This document shows, piece by piece, positions 36,069 through 44,396 of a stretch of 64,000 bases of DNA. Origin of the DNA: Ralstonia pickettii DTP0602. GTDB lineage: Bacteria; Pseudomonadota; Gammaproteobacteria; Burkholderiales; Burkholderiaceae. Made by a program: the position numbers and the translations under genes. The DNA lies in assembly GCA_000471925.1 (NCBI GenBank), contig CP006668.1, positions 434,001 to 498,000 on the forward strand, written 5' to 3'. Position 1 is the stretch's first letter. Each line of letters begins with the position of its first letter. The notes beneath the pieces are model-generated. The model saw only the letters and a list, made by a program, of their open reading frames with translations. It was not told where the DNA came from and ran no database searches.

Positions 36069-37322
36069 TTACAGGCTCGAAATGGTGTTGGACAGGACCT
36101 TGACGCCCAGCATGAAGTCGTCGATGTCCATGGCTTCGTCCGGGTTGTGCGAGCCATGCTCGTTGCGCACGAACAGCATGCCGGTGGGGATGCCGGCGTT
36201 CGCGAACAATGACGCGTCGTGGCCGGCGCCGCTCGGTACCAGTTCGGTGGGGAGGTTCTCCCGCTTGCATTGCTCGGTCAGCAGGTCGGAGAGCCGGCCG
36301 TCCATCACGGCGGGCGCGGCATCGATACGTCGGTCAAACTCGAAGCGAACGCCCCGGTCCCGCGCGATCGCCTTGCATTCGGTGCGGAACAACTGATAGA
36401 AGCCTTCGAGCGTCTCGGCGCTCTTGCTGCGGGCTTCGAAGCTGAAGTGCACGGTGTCGGGGATGCGGGAAATGGAATGCTCTTCCGGGCTGGTGGACAC
36501 GATGCCGGTCGTCACTACCAGGTCGATGCCGCGTTCCAGCAGCGCCTTCCAGTGTTCGTCCAGGCGCGTGATCAGGTCCGCCACCGCGAACATCGCGTCC
36601 TTGCGCAGCCAGCGCGGCACTGCGCCGGAGTGCCCCGGCTCACCGACGCAGGTGACCCGGTTGTGCCGCACATTGCCGCGGATGCCGGGGACCACGGCAA
36701 GCGGCAGCTGGCGCGCCACCATGACCGGACCCTGCTCGATATGCAACTCGAGATAGGCCGCGGCGGCGGATTTATCGAACAGCACCTCCTGGTTCGTGAC
36801 CGCTTGAACATCTGCGCCTGCGGCAGCCATGGCTGCGCCGAGCGTCTGGCCGGTCTGGCGATGTCCCAGTGCCAGGTCGTCAGCCGTCAGCTTGCCTAGC
36901 GCAGCGCCCGAGCCCATATAGGCCTTGCCGAACCAGGCGCTTTCTTCCCCGCGGAAAGCAATCACCTTCAGTGGTACCGGCGAGTACGTCCCGCTTTGCT
37001 TCTGGCCGAGCAGGCAGAGCAACCCGGCCACGATGCCCGCGAGGCCATCGTAGTTGCCGCCCCTGGGCACGGAGTCCATGTGAGACCCAACCCAGGCCGC
37101 GGGCGCGCTCGCCTCCGACTCCGGGAGTCGGAATACGAGGTTGGCCGCGCGGTCGGCCTCTACGCGCAGGCCATGACCTTCGGCGAAACGCCGCAGGTAT
37201 TCGGCCACTGCCGTTTCCCCCGCGCCGTAGCTGTCGCGCGTCACGCCAACGCCGTCAAACGATAGCTCGCGTATGTCCCGGAAGAGCTGTTCCGCGACGG
37301 GCTTTAGTTCCAGAATATCCAT
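36069..37322 (-). CDS. N-carbamoyl-L-amino-acid hydrolase (M20 family), probable ureidosuccinase
   Basis: A 417-residue binuclear-metal amidohydrolase of the HyuC/AllC branch. It has the metal-ligand region VGSHMDSVPRGGNYDGLAGI, the Glu-Glu pair in AFRGEESAWFGKAYMGS, LELHIEQGPVM, and a C-terminal SGAGHDASLFANAGIPTGM. The family hydrolyses N-carbamoyl amino acids, allantoate or beta-ureidopropionate. Between PyrC and PyrD genes the natural substrate is N-carbamoyl-L-aspartate, giving L-aspartate, CO2 and NH3. That assignment is inference from context; the family call is firm. Confidence 0.88.
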   Translation of the reverse strand: MDILELKPVAEQLFRDIRELSFDGVGVTRDSYGAGETAVAEYLRRFAEGHGLRVEADRAANLVFRLPESEASAPAAWVGSHMDSVPRGGNYDGLAGIVAGLLCLLGQKQSGTYSPVPLKVIAFRGEESAWFGKAYMGSGAALGKLTADDLALGHRQTGQTLGAAMAAAGADVQAVTNQEVLFDKSAAAAYLELHIEQGPVMVARQLPLAVVPGIRGNVRHNRVTCVGEPGHSGAVPRWLRKDAMFAVADLITRLDEHWKALLERGIDLVVTTGIVSTSPEEHSISRIPDTVHFSFEARSKSAETLEGFYQLFRTECKAIARDRGVRFEFDRRIDAAPAVMDGRLSDLLTEQCKRENLPTELVPSGAGHDASLFANAGIPTGMLFVRNEHGSHNPDEAMDIDDFMLGVKVLSNTISSL

Positions 37323-37394
37323 GACATGTCCAGCATGATTGGTGGCGCCACGCGAGAGCGTGACGCGGCCTGGTCCGGGAGGATGGCTGCCGGC

Positions 37395-38345
37395 TCAGCC
37401 CGACTGCTGCGCGAAGCGCAACCAGCGGTCGCTCAGTTGACGGTCGAGCTTCACCTGTCCGGTGAGGTCACGGATCGCCGCGGTGCCCGTCTCTTCGCAA
37501 TAGGCATGGAGCCCGTCGATGATCTTCTGCATCACGCCAGGGTCACGGAACGAGGCGGTGCCCACCTGGACCGCGCTGGCACCGGCAAGCATGAACTCGA
37601 CGGCGTCGTCCGCGTTCTGGATGCCCCCGCAGCCGATGATGGGAATGCGCACCGCGCGATAGCACTGATGGACCAGCCGCAGCGCAATCGGCTTGATCGC
37701 TGGGCCCGACATGCCGCCCATGACGTTGCCAAGCCTGGGCTTGCGCGTGCGGATGTCGATCGCCATCCCGAGCACGGTGTTGCCCATGACGATGGCGTCG
37801 GCGCCAGCGTCCTCGGCGGCCCGCGCCACGGCGGCGATATTGCTGGCGTTCGGGGTCAGCTTGACCCAGAACGGATGCCTGGTGCGGCGGCGGATCGCGG
37901 AGACTGCCTTGTAGGTGGTCTCCGGCAGCATGGCAAAGGCCATGCCGTCGGCCTCGAGGTTGGGGCAGGAGATATTGGCCTCGATGGCCGCGACTTCCGG
38001 CAGCGACATCTCCTCGCAAGCCAGCGCGAACTCTTCCGCCGTGTCGGCGGAGATCGAGACCACGACCGGTGTGTCGTATTGCGTGTAGGGCGGCAGCACG
38101 CTGCCGCGGTAGTAGTCGAGTCCCTTGCTTGGAATGCCGATGGAATTCAGCATGCCGCTGTGGACTTCCGCAACGCGGGGCGTGGGATTCCCGGCGCGGG
38201 ACTTCGGCGAAACGCTCTTGATCACCAGGGCGCCAAGCTGGTTGAGGTCCATCGCTTCGCGGTACTCGATCGCGAAGCAGCCGGAGGCGGGCATCACGGG
38301 ATTGCGCAGCGTCAGGTCGCCGACCCGTACAGTCAGATTAGCCAA
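37395..38345 (-). CDS. pyrD: Dihydroorotate dehydrogenase, class 1B catalytic subunit
   Basis: A 316-residue FMN TIM-barrel. The substrate/FMN elements are NPVMPASGCFA, HSGMLNSIGI, the catalytic cysteine loop EANISCPNLEADG, FWVKLTPNASNIAA, VMGNTVLG, and GCGGIQNADDAVEFMLAGAS. Class 1 features and the adjacent pyrK indicate the NAD-linked 1B type, unlike the quinone-linked class 2 enzyme usual in proteobacteria. The best start is TTG at 38345 after a GGGGAGG site, overlapping the pyrK stop by 8 bp. The NAD-linked type can run as an orotate reductase, as in Clostridium oroticum. Confidence 0.9.
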   Translation of the reverse strand: MANLTVRVGDLTLRNPVMPASGCFAIEYREAMDLNQLGALVIKSVSPKSRAGNPTPRVAEVHSGMLNSIGIPSKGLDYYRGSVLPPYTQYDTPVVVSISADTAEEFALACEEMSLPEVAAIEANISCPNLEADGMAFAMLPETTYKAVSAIRRRTRHPFWVKLTPNASNIAAVARAAEDAGADAIVMGNTVLGMAIDIRTRKPRLGNVMGGMSGPAIKPIALRLVHQCYRAVRIPIIGCGGIQNADDAVEFMLAGASAVQVGTASFRDPGVMQKIIDGLHAYCEETGTAAIRDLTGQVKLDRQLSDRWLRFAQQSG

Positions 38346-39186
38346 AATCCACCTCCCCAACCACTTCGCGAATCGGAAACACCGGGCCTTCACGGCAGAC
38401 CCTGAGAAACTGCTTGTCGCCCTCGCAGTCGAACAGGCGCACGCAGGACAGGCATACGCCCATGCCACAGGCCATCCGTTGCTCCATGGCCACCTCTCCC
38501 CTGACGGCGGGGTAGTCGCCGAGGATGCGCTGGAGCAGCATCAACAGTCTATGCGAGCCACATGTGTAGACCGCATCGGGCCGCTGTGCGTCGATCAGCT
38601 CGCGCAGCAGCACTGCAACGGTTTCGACCGAAGACGTACCGTCGGCGTCGAAGACGGTGTGGACCTCGGCGGCAGCGCCGCGCAGGAACTCTTTCTCCAT
38701 CAGGTCGTCGCGGCTGCGCGCCGACATCACCGCAGTGATGGCGACGCCTGCGTCCGCGGCTTGCCGGATCAGCGGTGCCATCGTGGCCAGGCCGACACCG
38801 CGGGCCACGACCAGGATGCGCCGGAAGGACGGGGCGAAAGTAAAGGTATTGCCCAGCGGGCCCACGATATCCATCTCGCCATCGACCAGCAGGGTCGACA
38901 TGGCGCGCGTGCCGACGCCGGTCACGTTGTAGAGGAATTCGATGGTGCCGTCGGCCGGGCCGGCGCCGTACACGCTCATGGGCCGGAGCAGGAACGGTTC
39001 CTCGTCACCGGTGCTGGGGCATTTGAGCTGATAGAACTGCCCGGGCCTGGTCATGGTGGCGATCGGCGCGTCCGACGCCAGGCGAATGTACTTGTAGCGC
39101 TGGTTGACCCAGTAGTGCTCGACTACCCGGCAGCGATAGGAAGCGACGGTGGCGCTGCTGCGCCCACCGCACACGGTTGCTGACAT
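38338..39186 (-). CDS. pyrK: Dihydroorotate dehydrogenase electron-transfer subunit
   Basis: A 282-residue FAD/NAD/[2Fe-2S] subunit. The N-terminal FAD barrel includes RPGQFYQLKCP and FLLRPMSVYGAG; the NAD domain includes GPLGNTFTF and ILVVARGVGLATMAPLIRQA. Near the C-terminus the iron-sulfur cysteines lie in ACGMGVCLSCV and LFDCEG, with a further VCREGPVF. It passes electrons between NADH and PyrD. The ATG at 39186 has an AGGAG site. The usual GGTG of the nucleotide site is changed to ARGVG, which is conservative in this family. Confidence 0.9.
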   Translation of the reverse strand: MSATVCGGRSSATVASYRCRVVEHYWVNQRYKYIRLASDAPIATMTRPGQFYQLKCPSTGDEEPFLLRPMSVYGAGPADGTIEFLYNVTGVGTRAMSTLLVDGEMDIVGPLGNTFTFAPSFRRILVVARGVGLATMAPLIRQAADAGVAITAVMSARSRDDLMEKEFLRGAAAEVHTVFDADGTSSVETVAVLLRELIDAQRPDAVYTCGSHRLLMLLQRILGDYPAVRGEVAMEQRMACGMGVCLSCVRLFDCEGDKQFLRVCREGPVFPIREVVGEVDFG

Positions 39187-39248
39187 GATGACTCCTGCTG
39201 ATTTGAAACCGCCGCGCTCGCGCAATGGGAGCGCGGCATTGCGTGCTG

Positions 39249-40496
39249 TTATTCCAGCTCGACGCCCTTGAGTTCAGGGATAAGGAAGAAGGTCGCAAGC
39301 ATGTCCAGCACATAGATGCTGGCGAGCAAGGCGATCGCGACCTGGAACGAGTAGGTGGCAGCGAGCGCGCCGACCACGATGGGGCCCAGGCCGCCAACGG
39401 CCCGGCCGATGTTGAACAGCACGTTCTGGGCTGTAGCGCGGGCGGCGGTCGGGTACGCCTCGGAGATCAGCGCGCCGTATCCGCCGATCATGCCGTTGAC
39501 GAACATGCCCATGACGGCGCCTGCCCACAACATCGTCGTCGGGTCCGACAGCTTTGCGTAAGTGAGGACCATGGCCACGGCACCCGCCTGGAAGATCAGG
39601 AAGGTGGGCTTGCGGCCGATGCGGTCGGCCAGGTGCCCGAAGATATAGACGCCGATCATCATGCCGACGATGGTCACCGAGGTCCACAACGCGGACTTGG
39701 TCAGCGAGAAACCAAGCGCCTTCGACAGGTATGTCGGCAGCCAGATCATGATCCCGTAGTAGCCGAAGTTCTGGACCGAGCAGAGGATGACGATGCCCAG
39801 GCTGGTCCGCGTGGTGCGCCTGTCCGCGACCAGCAGCCTGAAGGCGTTGGCTTTCTTCTCGGTTCTTGTGCTGCGCACGAAGACTTCCGGCTCGTGCAGG
39901 CGGTTGCGCACAAACCAGGCAACGAAGGCCGGCAGCACGCCGATCAGGAACATACCGCGCCAGCCGACGACCGGCAGCAGCAGCGGCGTCAGCAGTGCCG
40001 CCATCAGCACCCCCGCCTGCCATCCCAGCGCGACATAGGACGAGACGCGTGCCCGTTTGCTGGCCGGCCACGCTTCGGCCGCCAGCGCCATGCCGATGCC
40101 GAACTCCCCGCCGAGGCCGATACCGGCGATGGTCCGGTAGATCAGCAGGTCCCAGAATCCTTGCGCAAACGCACACATGCCGGTGAACACCGCAAACAGC
40201 ACGATGGTCCAGGTCAGCACGCGCACGCGGCCGTACCGGTCGCTGAGCGAGCCGAAGATGATGCCGCCGGCGACGGCGCCTACCAGCGTCCAGGTCACCA
40301 GCGCGCCGGACTGGCTGGTGTTCAGCAGCAGCGCTGCGCTGATGGCGGGCAGCATGAAGCCCAGGATGAGCAGGTCGAAGCCGTCCATTGCGTAGCCAAT
40401 GGCAGACCCGGCCAGGGCCTTCCAGGCATAGGGCGACGTCTTTTCTTCAGGAATTGCACCGGCGGGGGCCATCGATGCTTTGGCGTTTGCTTCCAT
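39249..40496 (-). CDS. MFS permease, candidate orotate transporter
   Basis: A 415-residue twelve-helix symporter. The first helix GYAMDGFDLLILGFMLPAI carries the Asp-rich motif of acid:H+ symporters, followed by FGSLSDRYGRVRVLTWT and GIGLGGEFGIGMALAAEAWP. Its closest general class is the aromatic-acid/sialate-type MFS. It is the first gene of the orotate operon, 62 bp before pyrK, so uptake of orotate or a dihydropyrimidine is the simplest role; this is inference. It is unrelated to the citrate-type OroP permease of lactococci. Confidence 0.85.
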   Translation of the reverse strand: MEANAKASMAPAGAIPEEKTSPYAWKALAGSAIGYAMDGFDLLILGFMLPAISAALLLNTSQSGALVTWTLVGAVAGGIIFGSLSDRYGRVRVLTWTIVLFAVFTGMCAFAQGFWDLLIYRTIAGIGLGGEFGIGMALAAEAWPASKRARVSSYVALGWQAGVLMAALLTPLLLPVVGWRGMFLIGVLPAFVAWFVRNRLHEPEVFVRSTRTEKKANAFRLLVADRRTTRTSLGIVILCSVQNFGYYGIMIWLPTYLSKALGFSLTKSALWTSVTIVGMMIGVYIFGHLADRIGRKPTFLIFQAGAVAMVLTYAKLSDPTTMLWAGAVMGMFVNGMIGGYGALISEAYPTAARATAQNVLFNIGRAVGGLGPIVVGALAATYSFQVAIALLASIYVLDMLATFFLIPELKGVELE

Positions 40497-40545
40497 GGGG
40501 AACAGTCCTCTGGATATCGTAGTCGTGACTTGCTGCGGCTGGGGC

Positions 40546-40599
40546 TTATCGGGCGCCTGGGGAGTGGGGTGCTGGCGCGGAAGGCGGATGCTTTGTCAT
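40546..40599 (-). CDS. Possible 17-residue leader peptide in front of the orotate operon
   Basis: A short frame, MTKHPPSAPAPHSPGAR, with a good GGAGACAGAC ribosome site, ends 49 bp before the permease ATG. Five of its 17 residues are proline, so it might slow ribosomes and couple translation to operon expression. It may equally be chance. Confidence 0.3.
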   Translation of the reverse strand: MTKHPPSAPAPHSPGAR

Positions 40600-40609
40600 G
40601 TCTGTCTCC

Positions 40610-40636
40610 TTTTTTAGACCGATGGCATCTAAAAAA
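40610..40636. promoter_or_regulatory. A/T-tract inverted repeat upstream of the orotate operon
   Basis: TTTTTTAGA (40610-40618) and TCTAAAAAA (40628-40636) form a perfect 9-bp inverted repeat. The half-site TTTTTTAGAC recurs at 40703-40712. Two sites on the permease side of the divergent region suggest binding by the XRE regulator. Confidence 0.5.
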
Positions 40637-40786
40637 CCACTGCACCTGCGTCCGGTAGCCGACCTGGGGCGTACAACCGGGCGTCATGCAGTGGAAATCT
40701 TTTTTTTTAGACTATTCGTCCCCGATAGCCATGGCAAGGAATTTCTGATGGGATCAGGGTATCTCCCGAGTCCGCAAAAAGAGGCC

Positions 40787-40824
40787 ATTGCTGTCCCGCG
40801 CCAGCGTGCTATAGTGACAGCAAT
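40787..40824. promoter_or_regulatory. 9-bp inverted repeat before the XRE regulator gene
   Basis: ATTGCTGTC (40787-40795) and GACAGCAAT (40816-40824) are perfectly complementary with 20 bp between, ending 18 bp before the regulator ATG. A candidate autoregulatory site. Confidence 0.45.
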
Positions 40825-40842
40825 CTAATTATTGAGACAGTG

Positions 40843-41727
40843 ATGGATCGTCGTGCCACCGCAGCCGGAATGATCGATTTCGAGGCCATTGGCGCCCGCC
40901 TGCGGGCTTATCGCCTGGGCGCGGAGCTGCGTGCCGAGCAAATTGCCGAAGTGCTGGGGATCTCGCGCGCCGCGGTCTACCGCATGGAAAAGGGCGAGAT
41001 TGTAAAAATTGAGACGCTGGAGAAGCTGGCGGGCATCCTTGACACCTCGCTCGCGTCGCTTTTGGGGGCGGGGACGGAATACTATCCGTCGGCGCTGGCC
41101 TATATCGAGCGCATGCGCCAGCTGGAACAGGGCGCGACCCGGATTCTGGCGCACTTCGAGCCCATTTCCTTCCTGCTCACTTCTCCCGACTACGACCGCT
41201 ATCTGGAGCAGATGCTGCGGGAAAGCGGCGACCACCTCGATGACAAGCGCATCCGGGCCATGATGGAGCTGCTGCAGGAGCGCAAGCGCTCGTTCGTGTC
41301 GAGTCCTGCGCCCATCGTCAGCCTGATCGGGCTGCGCGAACTGGAGCGCTTCGTCCATTTCGGACTTGTCGGCAAAATGGACCTGCCGCCTGCCACCAGG
41401 ATGGAGCGGTCGCTCGCGGCGCGTGCGGAGGTCGAGCGCATTGCCGAACTGCTGGAGAAGCAGCCCATCGGGATGCAGATCGGCATCGTCGACGAGAGCA
41501 TGCCGAACGCGACCTTTCAGGTCTTCGAGCGCCCGAGCGGATCCTATGTGGCGGTCAGCCCGTTCCGCTTCGGCGAGTTCCCGAACATCTCATCCGGCAT
41601 CGCTTCCGTGACCGCCGCGCCCGAAGCCGTTGCCCTGTACACGCACATGGTTGAGTCCCTGTGGCAGCGAGCCTACAAGGGGGCTGACGGTGCGGCGCTG
41701 CTGCGGCGCATGCTCCAGCAGGTTTGA
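40843..41727 (+). CDS. XRE family regulator of the orotate operon
   Basis: A 294-residue regulator. The helix-turn-helix is at about 15-70 (RLRAYRLGAELRAEQIAEVL, then GISRAAVYRMEKGEI). The C-terminal part of about 220 residues ends in GIASVTAAPEAVALYTHMVE and looks like an effector or oligomerisation domain of unknown kind. GTG at 40840 is an alternative start. It is divergent from the orotate operon and followed 37 bp later by a small conserved gene. Control of orotate degradation is inferred from position. Confidence 0.82.
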   Translation: MDRRATAAGMIDFEAIGARLRAYRLGAELRAEQIAEVLGISRAAVYRMEKGEIVKIETLEKLAGILDTSLASLLGAGTEYYPSALAYIERMRQLEQGATRILAHFEPISFLLTSPDYDRYLEQMLRESGDHLDDKRIRAMMELLQERKRSFVSSPAPIVSLIGLRELERFVHFGLVGKMDLPPATRMERSLAARAEVERIAELLEKQPIGMQIGIVDESMPNATFQVFERPSGSYVAVSPFRFGEFPNISSGIASVTAAPEAVALYTHMVESLWQRAYKGADGAALLRRMLQQV

Positions 41728-41764
41728 ATTCAGTTCGTTCCATCCTCCTTCTTCAAAACCAGCG

Positions 41765-42100
41765 ATGACCACCATGACGTTCAGCACTGTCACCGAGCAG
41801 TTCAATGCAAGCGTACCGGGCACCGATGCCTTCCTCAGGGTCAAGGAGAGCATGCCGACACTGATGAAAAGCGATCCGTCGCATGCGGCCGCCTACTTCC
41901 TGGTGTATGGGTTCGCGCGTTCCTATGTGATTCTTCACGACGACGAAGGCATCACGATGGAAGTCGCCGAGATGGCCAAGAACCAGCTACTGGGCTATAT
42001 GCGCGCGGTCGAGCAGGCGCTTCCCGGTGGCGCGGAGGCGCTGCTCGCCGCCATGAACGAGATCGTGGTCCACTACGACGCGAACAAGCAGTTGTTCTGA
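41765..42100 (+). CDS. Conserved hypothetical protein (111 residues)
   Basis: A small, mainly helical protein (FSTVTEQFNASVPGTDAFLR near the start; YFLVYGFARSYVILHDDEGI in the middle) with no signal peptide or metal motif. It lies 37 bp after the XRE regulator and is probably co-transcribed. Its mixed helical composition with many acidic residues suggests a soluble partner or stabiliser; no function is recognised. Confidence 0.65.
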   Translation: MTTMTFSTVTEQFNASVPGTDAFLRVKESMPTLMKSDPSHAAAYFLVYGFARSYVILHDDEGITMEVAEMAKNQLLGYMRAVEQALPGGAEALLAAMNEIVVHYDANKQLF

Positions 42101-42108
42101 CGTCCGCG

Positions 42109-42240
42109 TCAGAGCGACTGACTCAGTGCCGCTCGTTCGGCTTGCGGCTCGCGCGCGCCTTGCCCGAGGCTGCGCTCGATTTCCCGGACGGTCTCAAGCA
42201 ACTTGGGACGGATTTCTTCGTGCAGGCGCGCGGCGTACAT
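42109..42240 (-). pseudogene. 3' remnant of a regulator-like gene
   Basis: A coding-like tail, MYAARLHEEIRPKLLETVRE, running to ERAALSQSL and a stop, reads as the last helices of a larger protein. It resembles C-termini of IclR-type regulators. Upstream of 42240 (minus-strand sense) the frame loses protein character and enters AT-richer DNA, so the 5' part has been deleted. The rest of 42241-42579 contains no gene. Confidence 0.4.
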
Positions 42241-42579
42241 GCCCGGTGCCGCTCACGCCTTGCGTCCGGGAATATCGATTAAACCGGACAAATTTGCACA
42301 ACTGAAAAGGCCTTCCCTGAAGATTCAATAAGGTTGTTTTGCAATGCAGTCTGGAGGTAATGCGCGCGGCCGGCCCTTGCCGGCGGCGCGCAGCATCGCA
42401 TTCCGACCCGACATATCGGGGAGCAGAGGGGCTATCTGCGCGATAGATAACCCTATGCAATATCCTCGCTTGCTTCTCTTCTGGAACGGTCCAAACTTCG
42501 TCTCCAAGGCGTGACGCTTTGTTGCCAGAGCAATCACACTTGTTGCGATTGGACACTCCTAAAGAGACAGCTTCCAGAC

Positions 42580-43988
42580 ATGACTGCACCCACCACGGTT
42601 CAACGTATTGGAACGTTCGCTTCGAACGCGCGAGCGAATCAACTCACCCCGCAGGCTCGCCATCTGTTCAAGCGCAATATCCTCGACAGTCTCGGCTGTG
42701 CGATTGCGGCGCTTCCTGGCACCCCGTTCAAGGCACTGCGAGAGCAGTTCGATGAATACCGTGGCTCGGGTTCGTGCTCGCTGATCGGCGGCGGCAAGAC
42801 ATCGCCTGACCAGGCCGCCTTGTACAACTCCGGCCTAGTCCGCTACGTCGATCTGTTGGACAGCTACATGTCGCCGGGCGGGCTTTGCCACCCCAGCGAC
42901 AATTTCGGCGCCATCCTGGCGGCGGCAGTGCATGTGTCCGCGAGCGGCGAGGACTTCATGCTCGCGCTGGCGGTAGCGTATGAGATCCAGGGGCGTATTA
43001 CGGCAGTCGTTCCGGTGATGGCAAAGGGCTTCAATCACGCTATCCAGCTCGCAGTTTCAGCGGCGGCCGGGTCGGGCAAGCTGTTTGGCCTGGATCAGGA
43101 GCAACTCGCCCATGCGATAGCGATCGCCACCGTGGACAACATTTCGTTGACCTGCGTTCATTCCGAGCCGGTCTCGCAATGGAAGGGATTCTCCCCGGGC
43201 ATCACTGGCATGCGCGCGGTCTATGCGGTGTCGCTTGCAAAGCGCGGGTTCACCGGTCCGCTTCGCCTGTTTGAAGGGCCCAACGGCCTGGTCCGGATGT
43301 TCGACCAGCCAATTGACGTCGATTGGGAGGATCAGCGGCTCGAGATCATCTTCCAGTCCGTGATGAAGAAGTACTGCTCGCTGATCCACGGCCAGCCAGT
43401 GCTCGAGGCCACGCTTGCGCTCAAGCGCAAGAACAACGTGAAAAGTGAAGACGTCGAGCAAGTGGTGTGTGACATCTTCCAGACGGGCTTCGACATCGCG
43501 GGCGGTGGCGCCTTCGGTCCCAAGGATCATCCGCAGACCAAAGAGCAAGCGGACTACAACCTCAAATACCTGATCGCAGCCGCCCTGCTCGACGACCAGG
43601 TAGGGCTGCCCAGCTGGAGCCCGAGCGCGTGCAGGCAGCCGATGCGCAGGCACTGCTGAAAAAGGTCACCGTGCGTCCCGATCCGGCATTCACCGCCCAG
43701 TATCCCCAGGCGCTGAACACCAGGGTGACGATCCGGTGCAAGGACGGCCGCGAGTTGTCTGCCGAGCACGTCGGTTTTGAAGGCGGTCTCGGCAATCCGC
43801 TCAGCTGGGAGCGCGCGGTCGAGAAATTCCATTGGCTGAGCGAGCCATATGCCGATGAAGCGCTTCGAGGCCAGATCATTCATCTGGTCTCGACATTGGA
43901 TGAGCATTCGATTTCTGAGTTGATGCAACTCATGGCGAAGGTGAGTCCGACACCAAAGTTCCCGGCGAAACACCGGGGAATCCAGTAA
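42580..43988 (+). pseudogene. MmgE/PrpD family dehydratase-like gene, frameshifted
   Basis: Reads as one MmgE/PrpD protein (2-methylcitrate dehydratase/cis-aconitate decarboxylase superfamily) split by a frameshift near 43605-43620. The first frame runs from MTAPTTVQRIG through LDSLGCAIAALPGTPF, MAKGFNHAIQLAVSAAAGSG and KYLIAAALLDDQVG. The sequence then continues in the next frame as AAQLEPERVQAADAQALLKK to the stop at 43988. One missing base would explain it. The two parts together have a normal length (about 465 residues). It is either a pseudogene or a sequencing error. Confidence 0.8.
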
Positions 43989-44011
43989 CGACACAGGCTC
44001 AGGAGAGACAG

Positions 44012-44242
44012 ATGGCCCTTATTTCTTGTGATATGCGATTTGGCAGGACCGACGAGCAGAAGCGGCAGCTTGCGGCGGGCCTGCTACGTGTGGTCAGTGA
44101 GGCGACCGGAGAGACGAAGGACGACATTTTCTTCGTGATTCGTGAAGGCCGTGGCATCAACTTCGTCGAGCACGGCGAGCATCTTCCGGAATACGTCGAA
44201 GGCGCGGCCAACGACAAAGCATTGATCAGCCGCCTGAAATAA
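44012..44242 (+). CDS. Tautomerase-superfamily protein lacking Pro-1
   Basis: A 76-residue protein of the 4-oxalocrotonate tautomerase size and pattern (TDEQKRQLAAGLLRVVSEAT, then GETKDDIFFVIREG). The first residue after Met is Ala, not the catalytic Pro-1. It may be an inactive partner subunit, as in heterohexameric tautomerases, or a diverged member. It is followed 19 bp later by a truncated tautomerase that does keep Pro-1. Confidence 0.75.
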   Translation: MALISCDMRFGRTDEQKRQLAAGLLRVVSEATGETKDDIFFVIREGRGINFVEHGEHLPEYVEGAANDKALISRLK

Positions 44243-44261
44243 TGGATTCGAGGAGACAATC

Positions 44262-44396
44262 TTGCCGTTCATTGAATGCCACATTAAAGCCGGCCTGACG
44301 CAGGAGCGTCGGGTCCAGCTGATCGGGGACATCATCCAGAACTCGTGCTCTGTGCACTGGGTGCTGCAGCAACGCATTTGTACAAGCCCGGCATAA
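44262..44396 (+). pseudogene. Truncated tautomerase with Pro-1
   Basis: From TTG at 44262 (AGGAGA site) the frame gives MPFIECHIKAGLTQERRVQL, then IGDIIQ. This is the N-terminal half of a 4-oxalocrotonate tautomerase with the catalytic proline. After about residue 27 it runs out of frame into the next gene remnant and stops at 44396 (44 residues instead of about 62-75). A deletion removed its 3' half. Confidence 0.7.

Noticed and set aside
33520..39186. Reading the pyrC/pyrD/pyrK genes as a pyrimidine biosynthesis operon
   Set aside because: The co-transcribed N-carbamoyl-amino-acid hydrolase and aspartase run in the degradative direction, and pyrB, carA/B, pyrE and pyrF are absent.
37395..39186. 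PyrD/PyrK as dihydropyrimidine dehydrogenase (PreA/PreT)
   Set aside because: PyrK has the [2Fe-2S] PyrK cysteine pattern, and PyrD lacks the C-terminal ferredoxin domain of PreA; the neighbours fit orotate, not uracil.
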